Program-made: the position numbers and the translations under genes | In this document: in pieces, positions 41,076 to 48,704 of the stretch | Layout of the letters: every line of letters starts with the position of its first letter | Position numbering within the stretch: the first letter of the stretch is position 1 | Notes under the pieces: generated by a model | What the model was told of the DNA's origin: nothing | The model's input: the letters and a program-made list of their open reading frames with translations, nothing else | Database searches by the model: none | NCBI RefSeq assembly: GCF_000717275.1 | Contig: NZ_JNYV01000002.1 | Coordinates: 434,001 to 498,000 of the forward strand | DNA length: 64,000 nt | Reading direction: 5' to 3' | From: Kitasatospora arboriphila | GTDB lineage: Bacteria; Actinomycetota; Actinomycetes; Mycobacteriales; Mycobacteriaceae

Positions 41076-41875
41076 ACACCCTTCTCGGGGCCCTGGCTTG
41101 GACAGGGGTGGCCCTGGGAATCCTGATCGCCCTCCGAGGCGGTTGGTATCGCCGTGCCACGACAATCGTCTTCGGTGTGTGCATCACGTTTTATTGCCTC
41201 ACCGGAGAGAACTACCTAGCGCTCGTACCCGAAGACGGGGTGCGACATCTGATGACCACTGCCGAGCGCATGTGGGGCGCAACATCAGCGGTGTTGGCCG
41301 GCTGTGCGCTGGTCGGTGCGTTGATCGCGATCCGGAGGAACAGCCTGGATCCCGACGGCGACGAGTGGACCGATCCCGAACTGCACCAACGGGTGATGAT
41401 CCTGGTGCTCGGTGCCGCAGCGTCCGTCGCGGTGATCAACATGACCCTCGTGCACGCGGACTTCCCGCCGTCGGCCAATTTCCTCACCGAATACGGTGAC
41501 CACTTCAATGTTGTTCTGTACGAGGCGGTGTTCGCCCTCTGGATCGGTCTTCCGGCCGGCTTTCTCGGCTGGACCGTAGTGCGCTCCGAGCTCGGCCCGC
41601 TGCGTTATCTCGTCGGACTGGGCGGCCTCTTCGGTGTGGGCTGGGCGGCGTGGAAGTTCGTCGGAACCGCGCTCATCTGGATCGCGGACATCCCCATCGC
41701 CGAGACGAGCCCCGTGAGCGTGACGCTGGGACTGCTGGCACTCGGTTTCTGCGTTGCCGGGTCGCTGCTCCTCAGTCTCGAGGCCGCGTTCCAGGTGTGG
41801 CGCGCCGGCCGCACCTATCGGACGGCGCGGGCCCTCGAGGACCGGCGACTGCGCCGGCACAACCCTGCCGCCTGA
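41072..41875 (+). CDS. polytopic membrane protein (MAB_1171c-like putative transporter/sensor)
   Basis: The 267-residue protein has about seven hydrophobic helices (starting LLGALAWTGVALGILIAL). It has a conserved-looking RGGWYRRATTIVFGVCITFYCLTGENYLAL after helix 1, and a basic cytoplasmic tail (WRAGRTYRTARALEDRRLRRH). The pattern matches membrane proteins annotated as MAB_1171c family, frequently found beside XRE/ImmA genes in actinobacteria. Its start overlaps the ImmA/IrrE stop (ATGA). A role as the membrane input that triggers the protease is attractive but unproven. A hairpin follows across its stop codon. Confidence 0.75.
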   Translation: MNTLLGALAWTGVALGILIALRGGWYRRATTIVFGVCITFYCLTGENYLALVPEDGVRHLMTTAERMWGATSAVLAGCALVGALIAIRRNSLDPDGDEWTDPELHQRVMILVLGAAASVAVINMTLVHADFPPSANFLTEYGDHFNVVLYEAVFALWIGLPAGFLGWTVVRSELGPLRYLVGLGGLFGVGWAAWKFVGTALIWIADIPIAETSPVSVTLGLLALGFCVAGSLLLSLEAAFQVWRAGRTYRTARALEDRRLRRHNPAA

Positions 41876-41892
41876 ACCGTCTCGGCGGCAGG
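41864..41892. terminator. terminator hairpin between the XRE-ImmA operon and the acyl-CoA ligase gene
   Basis: 9-bp arms CCTGCCGCC (41864-41872) and GGCGGCAGG (41884-41892) enclose an 11-nt loop with the membrane protein's stop codon. It lies between convergent genes and may act in both directions. Confidence 0.7.
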
Positions 41893-41894
41893 CC

Positions 41895-43439
41895 TCACAT
41901 TGTGAACTTGTAGACCTTGCCGTTGTCGTCGCGCGGCAGGTGGTCGAGCACCTCGATGATCCGAGGCAGCTTGTACGACGCCAGGCGCTCACTGAGCGCG
42001 TCGAGTAATTGCGCTGGCTGGACATCGTGGCCGGGTCTGGCCACCACGTACAGAGCCACCTGCTCCCCCAGGTCACCCTCGTGTGGTCGGCCGACCGCGG
42101 CAGCGTCTTCGACGTACGCCAGTTCCATCGCGGCGGCCTCGATCTCGGCGGGATAGATGTTGACCCCGCCGGAGATGATCACCTCGGTACTGCGGCCCGT
42201 CAGATATAGGTACCCGTCGTCGTCGACGTAACCGACATCGCCCACATCCAGCGGGAACCGGGCAGGGGTGGAGCTGCGCAGATAGGTGAAAGCAGGCCAA
42301 TCCTGCGGCGGCTGGATCTGTACACGTCCCTGCGTTCCGGCCGGCACCGGCCGGCCCGTGTCGTCGACGATCCGCACCGAGGAACCGTCCACCGGACGAC
42401 CGACCGACCCCGGCCGCTCTTTCCACTCCTGCGCGTCGATCCAGGTGATGATCCCGCCTTCGGTGCAGCCAAAGAACTCCTTCACCGCATCTCCGAACCA
42501 TTCGATGCATGCGAGCTTGATGGCCGGTGGACACGGTGCTGCCGAATGGACCAGATGCGTCACGCTCGACACGTCATATGCCGCCCGGACCTCAGGTGGC
42601 AGCGACAGCAACCGGGACAGCATCGTGGGGACGACCTTGGCCTGCTCGATACGCCTGGTGTGGATCAACTCGAGAAAATCTTCGGCATCCCACCTCGGCA
42701 TGAGGGTGACGTTCGAGCCGATCCGCAGGCCGAGGAAAGCAAAGGCATTGGGACTCGCGTGATACAGCGGTCCGGCGACGAGCAGCTGGCCACCATGCCG
42801 AAGTCCCATGCGTTCTGCCGAGGCGCCGGCCACCGTGAACAGCTGATCCGCGCTCATGCGTTCGCGCACAACCCCTTTGGGTCGGCCCGTTGTGCCCGAG
42901 GTGTAGATCAGGCCAAGAGAGGCCGCCATCGCTTCCTCCCGGTACTCGAGCCCGTCGGACCTGCCGGCGATGAGTGCTTCGTGCGAATTGCGGCGGTTCA
43001 GCCCGTCGTCGGTGATCTCGATGATCTGCACTGTCAAGCGTGCCGCAGCAACGGCCTCGCGCGCGGTGCGCAGATGCATCGTGTCGCAGAAGAGAATCCG
43101 CAGCTCGCAATCGTCGAGAAGGTAGGTGATCTCGGGCGCGGTCCAATGCCAGTTGATGGGCACCGGGTTGCCACCGGCAGAAGCGATGGCGATGGAGATC
43201 TCGAGGAAGTCAACGCTGTTGAAGGCCAGCAGACCGACCCTCTCTCCGAACTCGACCCCGCAGTCGACCAGCGCTGATGCCAGCCGGCCTGCTCGGTCGA
43301 AGCACTCTTGATGCGTGCGGGCGGTGGACCCGCAGAGCACCAGAGGCTCTGCGTCTTCCTGGGCCGCTCTGGAGTCTTGCACTGCATCTGCCCTCATGGT
43401 TGACTGAGCCTTACTTCCATTTCTGATCGTAACGGTCAT
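41895..43439 (-). CDS. acyl-CoA synthetase (AMP-binding, class I adenylate-forming)
   Basis: The 514-residue ligase has the P-loop YTSGTTGRPKG, the A5-like FFGCTEGG, the A7 motif LDVGDVGYVDDDGYLYLTGR, the hinge VIISGGVNIYPAEIEAA, and a catalytic Lys in NGKVYKF at the C-terminus. It activates a carboxylic acid to the acyl-AMP and then the CoA thioester; the acid is unknown. ATG 43439 and ATG 43397 are both possible starts (14 residues apart), neither with an ideal ribosome binding site. It stands alone, converging with the XRE-ImmA operon. Confidence 0.88.
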   Translation of the reverse strand: MTVTIRNGSKAQSTMRADAVQDSRAAQEDAEPLVLCGSTARTHQECFDRAGRLASALVDCGVEFGERVGLLAFNSVDFLEISIAIASAGGNPVPINWHWTAPEITYLLDDCELRILFCDTMHLRTAREAVAAARLTVQIIEITDDGLNRRNSHEALIAGRSDGLEYREEAMAASLGLIYTSGTTGRPKGVVRERMSADQLFTVAGASAERMGLRHGGQLLVAGPLYHASPNAFAFLGLRIGSNVTLMPRWDAEDFLELIHTRRIEQAKVVPTMLSRLLSLPPEVRAAYDVSSVTHLVHSAAPCPPAIKLACIEWFGDAVKEFFGCTEGGIITWIDAQEWKERPGSVGRPVDGSSVRIVDDTGRPVPAGTQGRVQIQPPQDWPAFTYLRSSTPARFPLDVGDVGYVDDDGYLYLTGRSTEVIISGGVNIYPAEIEAAAMELAYVEDAAAVGRPHEGDLGEQVALYVVARPGHDVQPAQLLDALSERLASYKLPRIIEVLDHLPRDDNGKVYKFTM

Positions 43440-43585
43440 TCAAGTGGAGCGAGGGGTGGCTCTCAGGGTGGCTGCTGACAGGGGCGGCAACCGCCCTGAG
43501 ACTCGTCGCCCGATTCGAGCAGCCGCCTGTGCGAACTATCCGCCGATTCTCCGATGAAGTCGATAGCCCCAGACTGTTAGCGGAG

Positions 43586-44131
43586 CTACCCATAGCGGTC
43601 GAACGTCAAACCATCCGGCCCGGGATGCGCCACCGAGTCTGCGACACCATTCAGATCCGAGTCGACCAGCACCTGATCGAACTTCCCGTCGTCATCGGTG
43701 TCGATGTAAAGCCGCCCACCGGTGCGGGACACCGCGATGTCGTCCTGTCCATCGGCGTTGCCGTCGAACGTACGCTCCCCTGATAAGGCAGACGGCTCTT
43801 CCGGGTTGGCCGGCGAGGGCGAACGGGGCGGATCGGGCGGATCGGGCGGTCCGGCACCGGCAAGGCCCTCGGACCGCTTTCCCCAGACTCCTGAACCATC
43901 GTCGGTGAACCAGGCGTCGATGGCGCCGTCGTCGTCGAGGTCGAGCGCGCTGCAGTCGGCCCGTCCGTCATGGTCGCGATCCCACAACGCATCGTCGGAC
44001 AGTCCGTCGCCGTCGAAGTCGAGCCGAACCGCATCCGGAGCACGTCCTCCGAGAGTCAGATCTGCCGACGAGGTCCAGGTGCTGGTCCGCCCGTCACCGG
44101 CCCCGAAGACATACTCGATCGTCGGTTCCAT
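43586..44131 (-). CDS. DxDxDG-repeat protein (DUF6802-like)
   Basis: The 181-residue acidic protein contains repeated calcium-loop-like motifs (DFDGDGLSDD, DRDHDGRAD, DLDDDGAID, DGNADGQDD, DTDDDGKFD, DSDLNGVAD). They form two groups separated by a proline-rich linker (PPDPPDPPRSPSPANP). The spacing of about 13 residues resembles thrombospondin type 3 or EF-hand-like loops and the actinobacterial DUF6802 family. No signal peptide is visible, so it is probably cytoplasmic unless exported by another route. The ATG lacks a clear ribosome binding site. It is divergent from the EgtE gene. Confidence 0.65.
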   Translation of the reverse strand: MEPTIEYVFGAGDGRTSTWTSSADLTLGGRAPDAVRLDFDGDGLSDDALWDRDHDGRADCSALDLDDDGAIDAWFTDDGSGVWGKRSEGLAGAGPPDPPDPPRSPSPANPEEPSALSGERTFDGNADGQDDIAVSRTGGRLYIDTDDDGKFDQVLVDSDLNGVADSVAHPGPDGLTFDRYG

Positions 44132-44245
44132 GAGTACTTGGACGGCGCTGGTGGGTGACGGGTTCCGCCGTGCCCCTTCGCGGTAGCGTAAGAGCGACCC
44201 CAGTGCCCGGCGCCACCCAGCATGACCTGCGAGGAGGACCTTCGG

Positions 44246-45337
44246 ATGTACGTCAGCGAGCTCGGTGACCTATGGCATCGGGCCCGAACAGAGCCCGTCA
44301 GCATCCACCTCGATTCCGCCGCGGCATCGCGCGCTTCGAATCAGGTCATCGAAACCATCACCGCTCACCTGTGGCGTGAGGCCGAGCGCGGCGCCTACGT
44401 GGCCCAGGAACAGATCACCGAGTCGCTGGACCGGTGCCGTCGTGACATCGCCACGCTCGTCGGGCGCCAGGCGCATGAGCTCGCGTTCCGCGAGTCCGCG
44501 AAGGCCGCGCTCCGCGCGCTGCTGACCTTCTGGAACCTGCCGATCTCGGCGTCGGTGTGGGTGGCCAAGAACGAGTTCGGGCCCAACCTCGACGAGTTCG
44601 AGCGCCGCGGGTACGCCGTGCACACCATCCCGTCCGCCGACGTGTACGGACACGTCGACACCGATGCGCTCGAGAACATGCTGCAGTTCGAGCAGCCCGA
44701 CTTCATCCACGTGTGCCACATCGGATCTCACAGCGGAGTCGTGCAGCCGGTCGAAAAGATCGTTGAGCTGGCGCGTACCGCCGGGGTACCGGTGGTGGTC
44801 GATGTCGCCCAGTCGTTCGGTCAACGAGACTGCGCTTCCGGGGCAGACGTGGTCTACGGAACGAGCCGCAAGTGGCTGGCCGGACCTCGCGGCGTCGGTT
44901 TTCTCGCCGTGCGCGGCGACTCGGTACGGCCTGCGGAGATCGAGAGTTCCGAAGCGTTTGTCGCAGGACGTCTCGGTCTGGGTGTGGCGATCCAGGAGCT
45001 GCAGAGCTTCGGCCCCGAACGGGTCAGCCGCGAACTTGCGGCCATCGGGCAGTTCACCCGGGAGCGGTTGCACGGCATCGGCAGCTGGGAGGTGATCGAA
45101 CCGATCAACGAGCCTTCGGCGATCGTCACCCTCGCACCTCCCCCGGGCTGGGGGCCATCGGACGTCCTGGCAGCACGAGACAAGTTGCGGTCCATAGGGA
45201 TTCTCGTCACCTGCGCCGACAGCTGGCGCGCGCCGCTCAGTTCCGAGCAGTCGGTGTTGCGGATCAGCCCACACCTGGACGTGCAGCGGTCGCACCTGGA
45301 CCAGTTGGCGAACGAACTACGCGGGATGGGTTACTGA
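44246..45337 (+). CDS. egtE: PLP-dependent C-S lyase, EgtE-like (ergothioneine biosynthesis)
   Basis: The 363-residue class V aminotransferase-fold enzyme aligns along its length with M. tuberculosis EgtE (Rv3700c). Matching stretches are LHLDSAA-type ISIHLDSAAASR, FGPNLDEFERRG, the PLP region VVDVAQSFGQRDCASGADVVYGTSRKWLAGPRGVGFLAV (Schiff-base Lys in SRKW) and the C-terminal LRISPHLD. EgtE cleaves hercynylcysteine sulfoxide to ergothioneine. ATG 44246 has GAGGAGGA 7 nt upstream. No egtA-D gene is in the window, so either egtE is detached from its cluster here or this is a related C-S lyase. Confidence 0.72.
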   Translation: MYVSELGDLWHRARTEPVSIHLDSAAASRASNQVIETITAHLWREAERGAYVAQEQITESLDRCRRDIATLVGRQAHELAFRESAKAALRALLTFWNLPISASVWVAKNEFGPNLDEFERRGYAVHTIPSADVYGHVDTDALENMLQFEQPDFIHVCHIGSHSGVVQPVEKIVELARTAGVPVVVDVAQSFGQRDCASGADVVYGTSRKWLAGPRGVGFLAVRGDSVRPAEIESSEAFVAGRLGLGVAIQELQSFGPERVSRELAAIGQFTRERLHGIGSWEVIEPINEPSAIVTLAPPPGWGPSDVLAARDKLRSIGILVTCADSWRAPLSSEQSVLRISPHLDVQRSHLDQLANELRGMGY

Positions 45338-45343
45338 GTCCGC

Positions 45344-46510
45344 TTACCGAGTCCTCTTCTTCTCCGCTCGCACCAGGCCCGAGCCGATGATCAGTCGCTG
45401 TATCTCACTGGTGCCCTCGTACAACCGCAGAAGGCGCGCGTCGCGGTAGATGCGTTCGGCCACAACACCTCTGATGTATCCGCTGCCGCCATGTACCTGA
45501 ACCGCGAGGTCGGCGACCTTACCCAGCATCTCGGTGCAATAGAGCTTTGCCACCGAGGGCGCGATGCGCCGGTCCTCGCCGCTGACCCATTTTCGCGCCG
45601 CTTCGGCCACCAGCGCCCGGCCGGCCATCACACCGGTTTGCTGGTCGGCGAGCATTGCCTGCACCAGCTGGAAGTCGCCGATCGTGGTGCCTCCCTGCGT
45701 CGTCAGCGCGGCGTACTGCACCGATTCGTCCAGTGCACGTTGCGCCTGCCCGACTGCGACCGCCGCGATGTGGATGCGGCCACGGGCGAGAATGGTCATG
45801 GCCGCCCGGTATCCCACCTCTGGATCGCCGCCGACAAGTGACGCGCCGGGCACCCGGACGTCGTCGAAGAAGACCTGGGCAGTCACCGACCCCTGTTGGC
45901 CCATCTTCGAATCCTTCGGGCCCACACTAACTCCGGGGGTATCGGCAGGGACCAGGAAGACCGCGATGCCCGGGCCGGTCTCATCAGCCGGCCGGTAGCG
46001 CGCGAACACCACGAACAGATCGGCCCACGGCGCGTTGGTGATGTAGCGCTTCTCGCCGCTGATCACCCAATCATTGGCATCGGCAACGGCTTTCGTTCGC
46101 AGGCCGGCCGGATTCGAACCGGCCCCATCCTCGGTGAGCGCAAACGACGCCACCACCTCGCCCGACGCGATCCGGCTCAGCCAGGCTTCTTTCTGTTCAT
46201 CGGTTCCGAACTCCACCAGCACCTGACCGGCGATGCCGTTGTTGGTGCCGAGGCTCGACCGGAAGGCCAGACTCGTGTAGCCCAACTCCTGTGCGAGTCG
46301 GACATCCTGTTCGAGGTCCAGGCCGAGACCACCCCACTGCTGAGGAATCGCGAACCCGAACAAGCCCATGTCCTTGGCAGCCTGCAGCAGGTCGACAGGA
46401 ATCGCATCGCCGTCGGCGATCTCCTGCTCGCGCGGAACCACCTGCTCACGCACAAAACTCCGGGTTGCCGCCAGGATGTCGGCCAGGTCGTCCTCGGTCA
46501 CTTCGCTCAT
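45344..46510 (-). CDS. acyl-CoA dehydrogenase
   Basis: The 388-residue FAD enzyme has the family order of an N-terminal helical domain, a middle beta-domain (FALTEDGAGSNPAGLRTKA, then ISGEKRYITNA) and a C-terminal helical domain (LAVQVHGGSGYI, RDARLLRLYEGTSEIQRLIIG). The catalytic Glu is expected in YEGTSEIQ. It oxidises acyl-CoA to the enoyl-CoA, passing electrons to ETF. It lies 15 nt downstream of glpD on the same strand, so it is likely in the tetR-glpD operon, linking glycerol-3-phosphate and fatty acid use. Confidence 0.93.
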   Translation of the reverse strand: MSEVTEDDLADILAATRSFVREQVVPREQEIADGDAIPVDLLQAAKDMGLFGFAIPQQWGGLGLDLEQDVRLAQELGYTSLAFRSSLGTNNGIAGQVLVEFGTDEQKEAWLSRIASGEVVASFALTEDGAGSNPAGLRTKAVADANDWVISGEKRYITNAPWADLFVVFARYRPADETGPGIAVFLVPADTPGVSVGPKDSKMGQQGSVTAQVFFDDVRVPGASLVGGDPEVGYRAAMTILARGRIHIAAVAVGQAQRALDESVQYAALTTQGGTTIGDFQLVQAMLADQQTGVMAGRALVAEAARKWVSGEDRRIAPSVAKLYCTEMLGKVADLAVQVHGGSGYIRGVVAERIYRDARLLRLYEGTSEIQRLIIGSGLVRAEKKRTR

Positions 46511-46525
46511 CGCATCAGAATAGGG

Positions 46526-48091
46526 TCAAGCGCTCGCAGACACGGTCGCCTTGACGATCTCGGTGACTGCCGGGCGTGCCGCGTCGGCATCGCTGGGTAC
46601 CAACGCAATTCGGGTACGCCTGGCCAGGATGTCATCAACGGTCAGCGCGCCTTCGGCGGTCAGTGCGTACTGCACTTCGGCCCGGGTGACGTCGATGTCC
46701 TCGGCTATTCGACCGGCCGGGTTGCTCACCGTCGCCGTCTCGAGGACGCGCGCGGCCTCGGCACCAAACCGCGCCACCAGCGACTCCGGCAATGTGCCGT
46801 CGCCGGGCCGCCCGACAGCGCCCACCAGTGCCAGTGACTCGGTCTCGCATGATGCCGCGCGTATGCCGCCGCGCTGGACAGCTTCGTCGACGGCGTCCTG
46901 GGCCATCTGGCGGTAGGTCGTCAGCTTCCCGCCGACCACCGTGATCACACCTGTGGGACTGACCCGGACCAGATGGTTGCGCGACAGGTCCGCGGTGGCC
47001 CGCTCCCCCGCGCCGCCGGCGTCGATCAGCGGTCGCAGTCCCGAGTAGGTGCCGCGAATGTCCGACCGGGTGAGTTCGCGGCGCAGTGCCTGGTTGATCG
47101 TGTTGAGCAGCAGATCGATCTCGTTCTTGGACGGGGTGGGCTCGTCCGGGATGTCGCCCGGTGCGTCCTCGTCGGTGAGCCCGATGTACACCCGGCCCAG
47201 CTGCTGGGGCAGCGCGAAGACGAACCGGCTGATGCTGCCCGCCATCGGAACGGTGAGGGCAGCGGTCGGATTCCCCACAGCAGCGGCGTCGACCACGAGA
47301 TGCGTTCCGCGACTTGGTCGTAGGCGTATGGAATCGTCGACCTGGCCCGACCACACCCCGGTTGCGTTGATCACCGACCGGGCTGCGATCGGGAAGCTAT
47401 GGCCCGTCCGGGTGTCGGTGAGCACAGCGCCGTGCCCGGTGACGTCGGAGGCGCGGGTGTAGGTACAGATACTGGCGCCGAGACCCGCCGCGGTACGCGC
47501 GAGTGCGACCACCAGACGGGCATCGTCGATGAGCTGCCCATCGTGTCCCAGGACCGCCGACCGCAACCCATCGGTCCGGATTCCCGGGCACAGTTCGCCG
47601 GCCCGCTGCGCCGATACACGGCGTGAGCGCGGCAATACGGTGGCAGGGGTCTTGGCGTTGTGTCGCAGCACATCTCCGGCAAGCATGCCTGCGCGGGCCG
47701 CGACCTTGGCGACCAACGGGGTGTCGGAGTAGACAGGCAGCAGCTGGCCGACCGGTCGTACGAGATGCGGTGCGATCACTGTCATCACCCGATGACGTTC
47801 GAGCGCGGATTCGCGTGCGATCGAGATGTTGCCGGTCGCGAGGTATCGCAGACCGCCATGCACGAGTTTGCTGCTCCATCGGCTGGTTCCGAAGGCCAGG
47901 TCATGCGCCTCCACCAACACCACCGACAGCCCGCGGGCTGCCGCATCGAGTGCGGCACCGACACCGGTGACACCCCCACCGATGACCAGTACGTCCACCG
48001 GATCGGTGCGGGAAGCGAGTTGTGCGAGTTCGCTGGTGCGGCGGCCGGCGTTCAACGACGCGCCGGCAAAAGACAGGGGTCGGGCGGTCAT
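46526..48091 (-). CDS. glpD: glycerol-3-phosphate dehydrogenase (FAD)
   Basis: The 521-residue flavoprotein has the N-terminal FAD motif VIGGGVTGVGAALDAAARG, the GlpD-typical TSRWSSKLVHGGLRYL and the late GGKLTTYRQMA. It oxidises glycerol-3-phosphate to dihydroxyacetone phosphate at the membrane, feeding the quinone pool. ATG 48091 overlaps the tetR stop (ATGA) and is preferred to an in-frame start 51 nt upstream. The order glpD-tetR / FAD oxidase-DagK equals M. tuberculosis Rv2249c-Rv2252 (glpD1 locus). Confidence 0.93.
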   Translation of the reverse strand: MTARPLSFAGASLNAGRRTSELAQLASRTDPVDVLVIGGGVTGVGAALDAAARGLSVVLVEAHDLAFGTSRWSSKLVHGGLRYLATGNISIARESALERHRVMTVIAPHLVRPVGQLLPVYSDTPLVAKVAARAGMLAGDVLRHNAKTPATVLPRSRRVSAQRAGELCPGIRTDGLRSAVLGHDGQLIDDARLVVALARTAAGLGASICTYTRASDVTGHGAVLTDTRTGHSFPIAARSVINATGVWSGQVDDSIRLRPSRGTHLVVDAAAVGNPTAALTVPMAGSISRFVFALPQQLGRVYIGLTDEDAPGDIPDEPTPSKNEIDLLLNTINQALRRELTRSDIRGTYSGLRPLIDAGGAGERATADLSRNHLVRVSPTGVITVVGGKLTTYRQMAQDAVDEAVQRGGIRAASCETESLALVGAVGRPGDGTLPESLVARFGAEAARVLETATVSNPAGRIAEDIDVTRAEVQYALTAEGALTVDDILARRTRIALVPSDADAARPAVTEIVKATVSASA

Positions 48092-48684
48092 GGCTCGCTC
48101 CTCAGATAGGACATGAGTGCGTGCCGCAGTTCTGGCGACCACCGCTCACCGAGAATGGGTTCGACGATCGCGTGGGATTGGATCGTGGACTGGCAGATCA
48201 GTAGGACCATGGTGGCCAGCTGGTCGGGATCGCCGTCGCGGATGTCGCCGCGGCGCTGACCGTCTGCGATCGTGCGGTTCAGCAGTGCGAGCACCGCTTG
48301 CTGACTGCGCCCGAACCTGACGAACACGTACGGTGCCAGCGCTGCCGACGGCTCACTCCACAGAGCCGCGAACAGGTCGTTGTGCCGGATCGCGTCGGCT
48401 ACGGCAACAATTCGGTCGACCTTGTCCCCCAGCGATGTGCCTTGTGCCGGCTCGCCGGCGATGACCCGGCTCATCTCCCTCGTGACGAGGTCGGCGGTCA
48501 CCGACTGCACGTCGGGCCAGCGTCGGTACACGGTCGGCCGACTCACTCCGGCCAGTCGTGCGACCTCGGCCAGGGTGATCTTGCCGCCTTCTGCGCGCAC
48601 GAGACATGTCCGCGCCGCGTCGAGAACGCGGTCGGCGACGGAGGGATCGCCCACTGCGGCGATCTTGGCGTGACGGATTGACAT
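48088..48684 (-). CDS. TetR family regulator of the glpD locus
   Basis: The 198-residue repressor has a TetR helix-turn-helix (about 15-60: DRVLDAARTCLVRAEGGKITLAEVARLAGVSRPTVYRRW) and a C-terminal ligand domain. It occupies the position of Rv2250c. ATG 48684 is chosen; an in-frame start at 48732 would overlap the divergent FAD oxidase gene. Only 20 nt separate the two start codons, so binding there would block both directions. The stop overlaps glpD by ATGA, so the regulator and glpD are made together. Confidence 0.9.
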   Translation of the reverse strand: MSIRHAKIAAVGDPSVADRVLDAARTCLVRAEGGKITLAEVARLAGVSRPTVYRRWPDVQSVTADLVTREMSRVIAGEPAQGTSLGDKVDRIVAVADAIRHNDLFAALWSEPSAALAPYVFVRFGRSQQAVLALLNRTIADGQRRGDIRDGDPDQLATMVLLICQSTIQSHAIVEPILGERWSPELRHALMSYLRSEP

Positions 48685-48704
48685 ATTGTGTAAAACTGTA
48701 ACGC
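48685..48704. promoter_or_regulatory. 20-nt divergent start-to-start spacer, likely regulator binding site
   Basis: The spacer between the tetR and FAD oxidase start codons holds two TGTAA blocks (GTGTAA...TGTAAC) 9 nt apart. A TTGACA at 48679-48684 overlaps the tetR start codon. With so little room, at least one gene must be leaderless or be transcribed from inside its neighbour. TGTAAC ends a few nt before the FAD oxidase ATG and could be its -10. Confidence 0.45.

Noticed and set aside
43441..43585. Possible small gene between the acyl-CoA ligase and the DxDxDG-repeat protein
   Set aside because: Only short frames without ribosome binding sites are found.
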